56,485 bases of DNA from a virus. Made by a program: the position numbers and the translations under genes. Under the pieces are notes generated by a model. That model saw only the letters and a list, made by a program, of their open reading frames with translations, was not told the origin of the DNA and searched no databases. The DNA lies in the IMG/VR virus record IMGVR_UViG_3300028025_001707, positions 1 to 56,485 of that record; one strand, written 5' to 3'. Below, piece after piece: positions 56,438 through 56,485 of the stretch (within the stretch, counting starts at the first letter, position 1; every line of letters begins with the position of its first letter).

Positions 56438-56485
56438 CAAAAAAAAATATTTTTTTTATTTTTTCCTACTACTACTACTATATAT
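56438..56485. other. AT-rich tract and CTA repeat at the right end
   Basis: After the last TGTCGA repeat come a run of A, a run of T, and a short CTA repeat (four units, about 56466-56477) running to the window edge. There is no gene in 56410-56485. With the repeats it resembles a DNA-unwinding region of an origin or a promoter of the left operon if the molecule is circular. Confidence 0.45.

Noticed and set aside
1-56485. Direct terminal repeats marking a complete genome
   Set aside because: The first and last bases share no visible repeat. Completeness cannot be decided from the sequence alone.
1-56485. tRNA genes
   Set aside because: No cloverleaf with a conserved TTCGA-type loop and acceptor stem was noticed by eye in the short intergenic gaps. 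A dedicated tRNA search would settle it.

Overview
The window is a tailed bacteriophage genome, or most of one, and its host is very probably a Bacteroidota bacterium. Three things support that host. Promoter-like sites follow the Bacteroidota form TTG or TTTG, 19-20 bases, then TAnnTTTG, for example before groEL, before the VRR-NUC gene and before the MarR-like gene. An SSB-like gene belongs to the DUF3127 type. The primase has a BT4734/VirE-N type N-terminal domain. The portal, major capsid, ring and tail stabilisation proteins read like those of crAss-like and related Bacteroidota podoviruses. This is recognition from memory, not a search. No tRNA, CRISPR, integrase or insertion sequence was seen.

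Positions 1-8884 are a plus-strand early/replication operon with overlapping genes: small unknown genes, a PD-(D/E)XK exonuclease, an SSB-like protein, a terminator, a primase-SF3 helicase, an SF2 helicase, a VRR-NUC nuclease, several small genes and a metallophosphoesterase. No DNA or RNA polymerase was recognised, so the phage probably borrows the host's. At 8884/8885 this operon ends directly against the end of the minus-strand late region.

Positions 8885-49064 are almost all minus-strand late genes. In transcription order they are: a tail fibre; small genes; a holin, u-spanin-like lipoprotein and amidase; small structural genes; a GroES-like protein; a possible small terminase; the large terminase, interrupted by a LAGLIDADG intein just after its Walker B motif; the portal; small basic proteins; scaffold; major capsid; ring proteins; a 1339-aa tail protein; a 958-aa modular fibre with poly-Thr linkers; a glycosyltransferase-like, GNAT and 2OG-oxygenase cassette; and three probable ejection or internal virion proteins, the last a 2856-aa giant with an HExxH metalloprotease motif.

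Positions 49108-56409 hold one plus-strand MarR-like gene. The rest is minus-strand: groES, groEL, a fibre with an arabinofuranosidase-B-like segment, and two tandem cassettes, each pairing a basic protein with a small secreted protein. The cassettes are separated by hairpins that act as terminators and contain the -33 element of the next promoter. The right end has TGTCGA-based repeats and an AT-rich tract, a candidate control region or origin. If the molecule is circular, this end would be the divergent promoter region facing the left operon.

Several genes have the -7 box only 4-5 bases before the ATG, so leaderless mRNAs look common in this phage.
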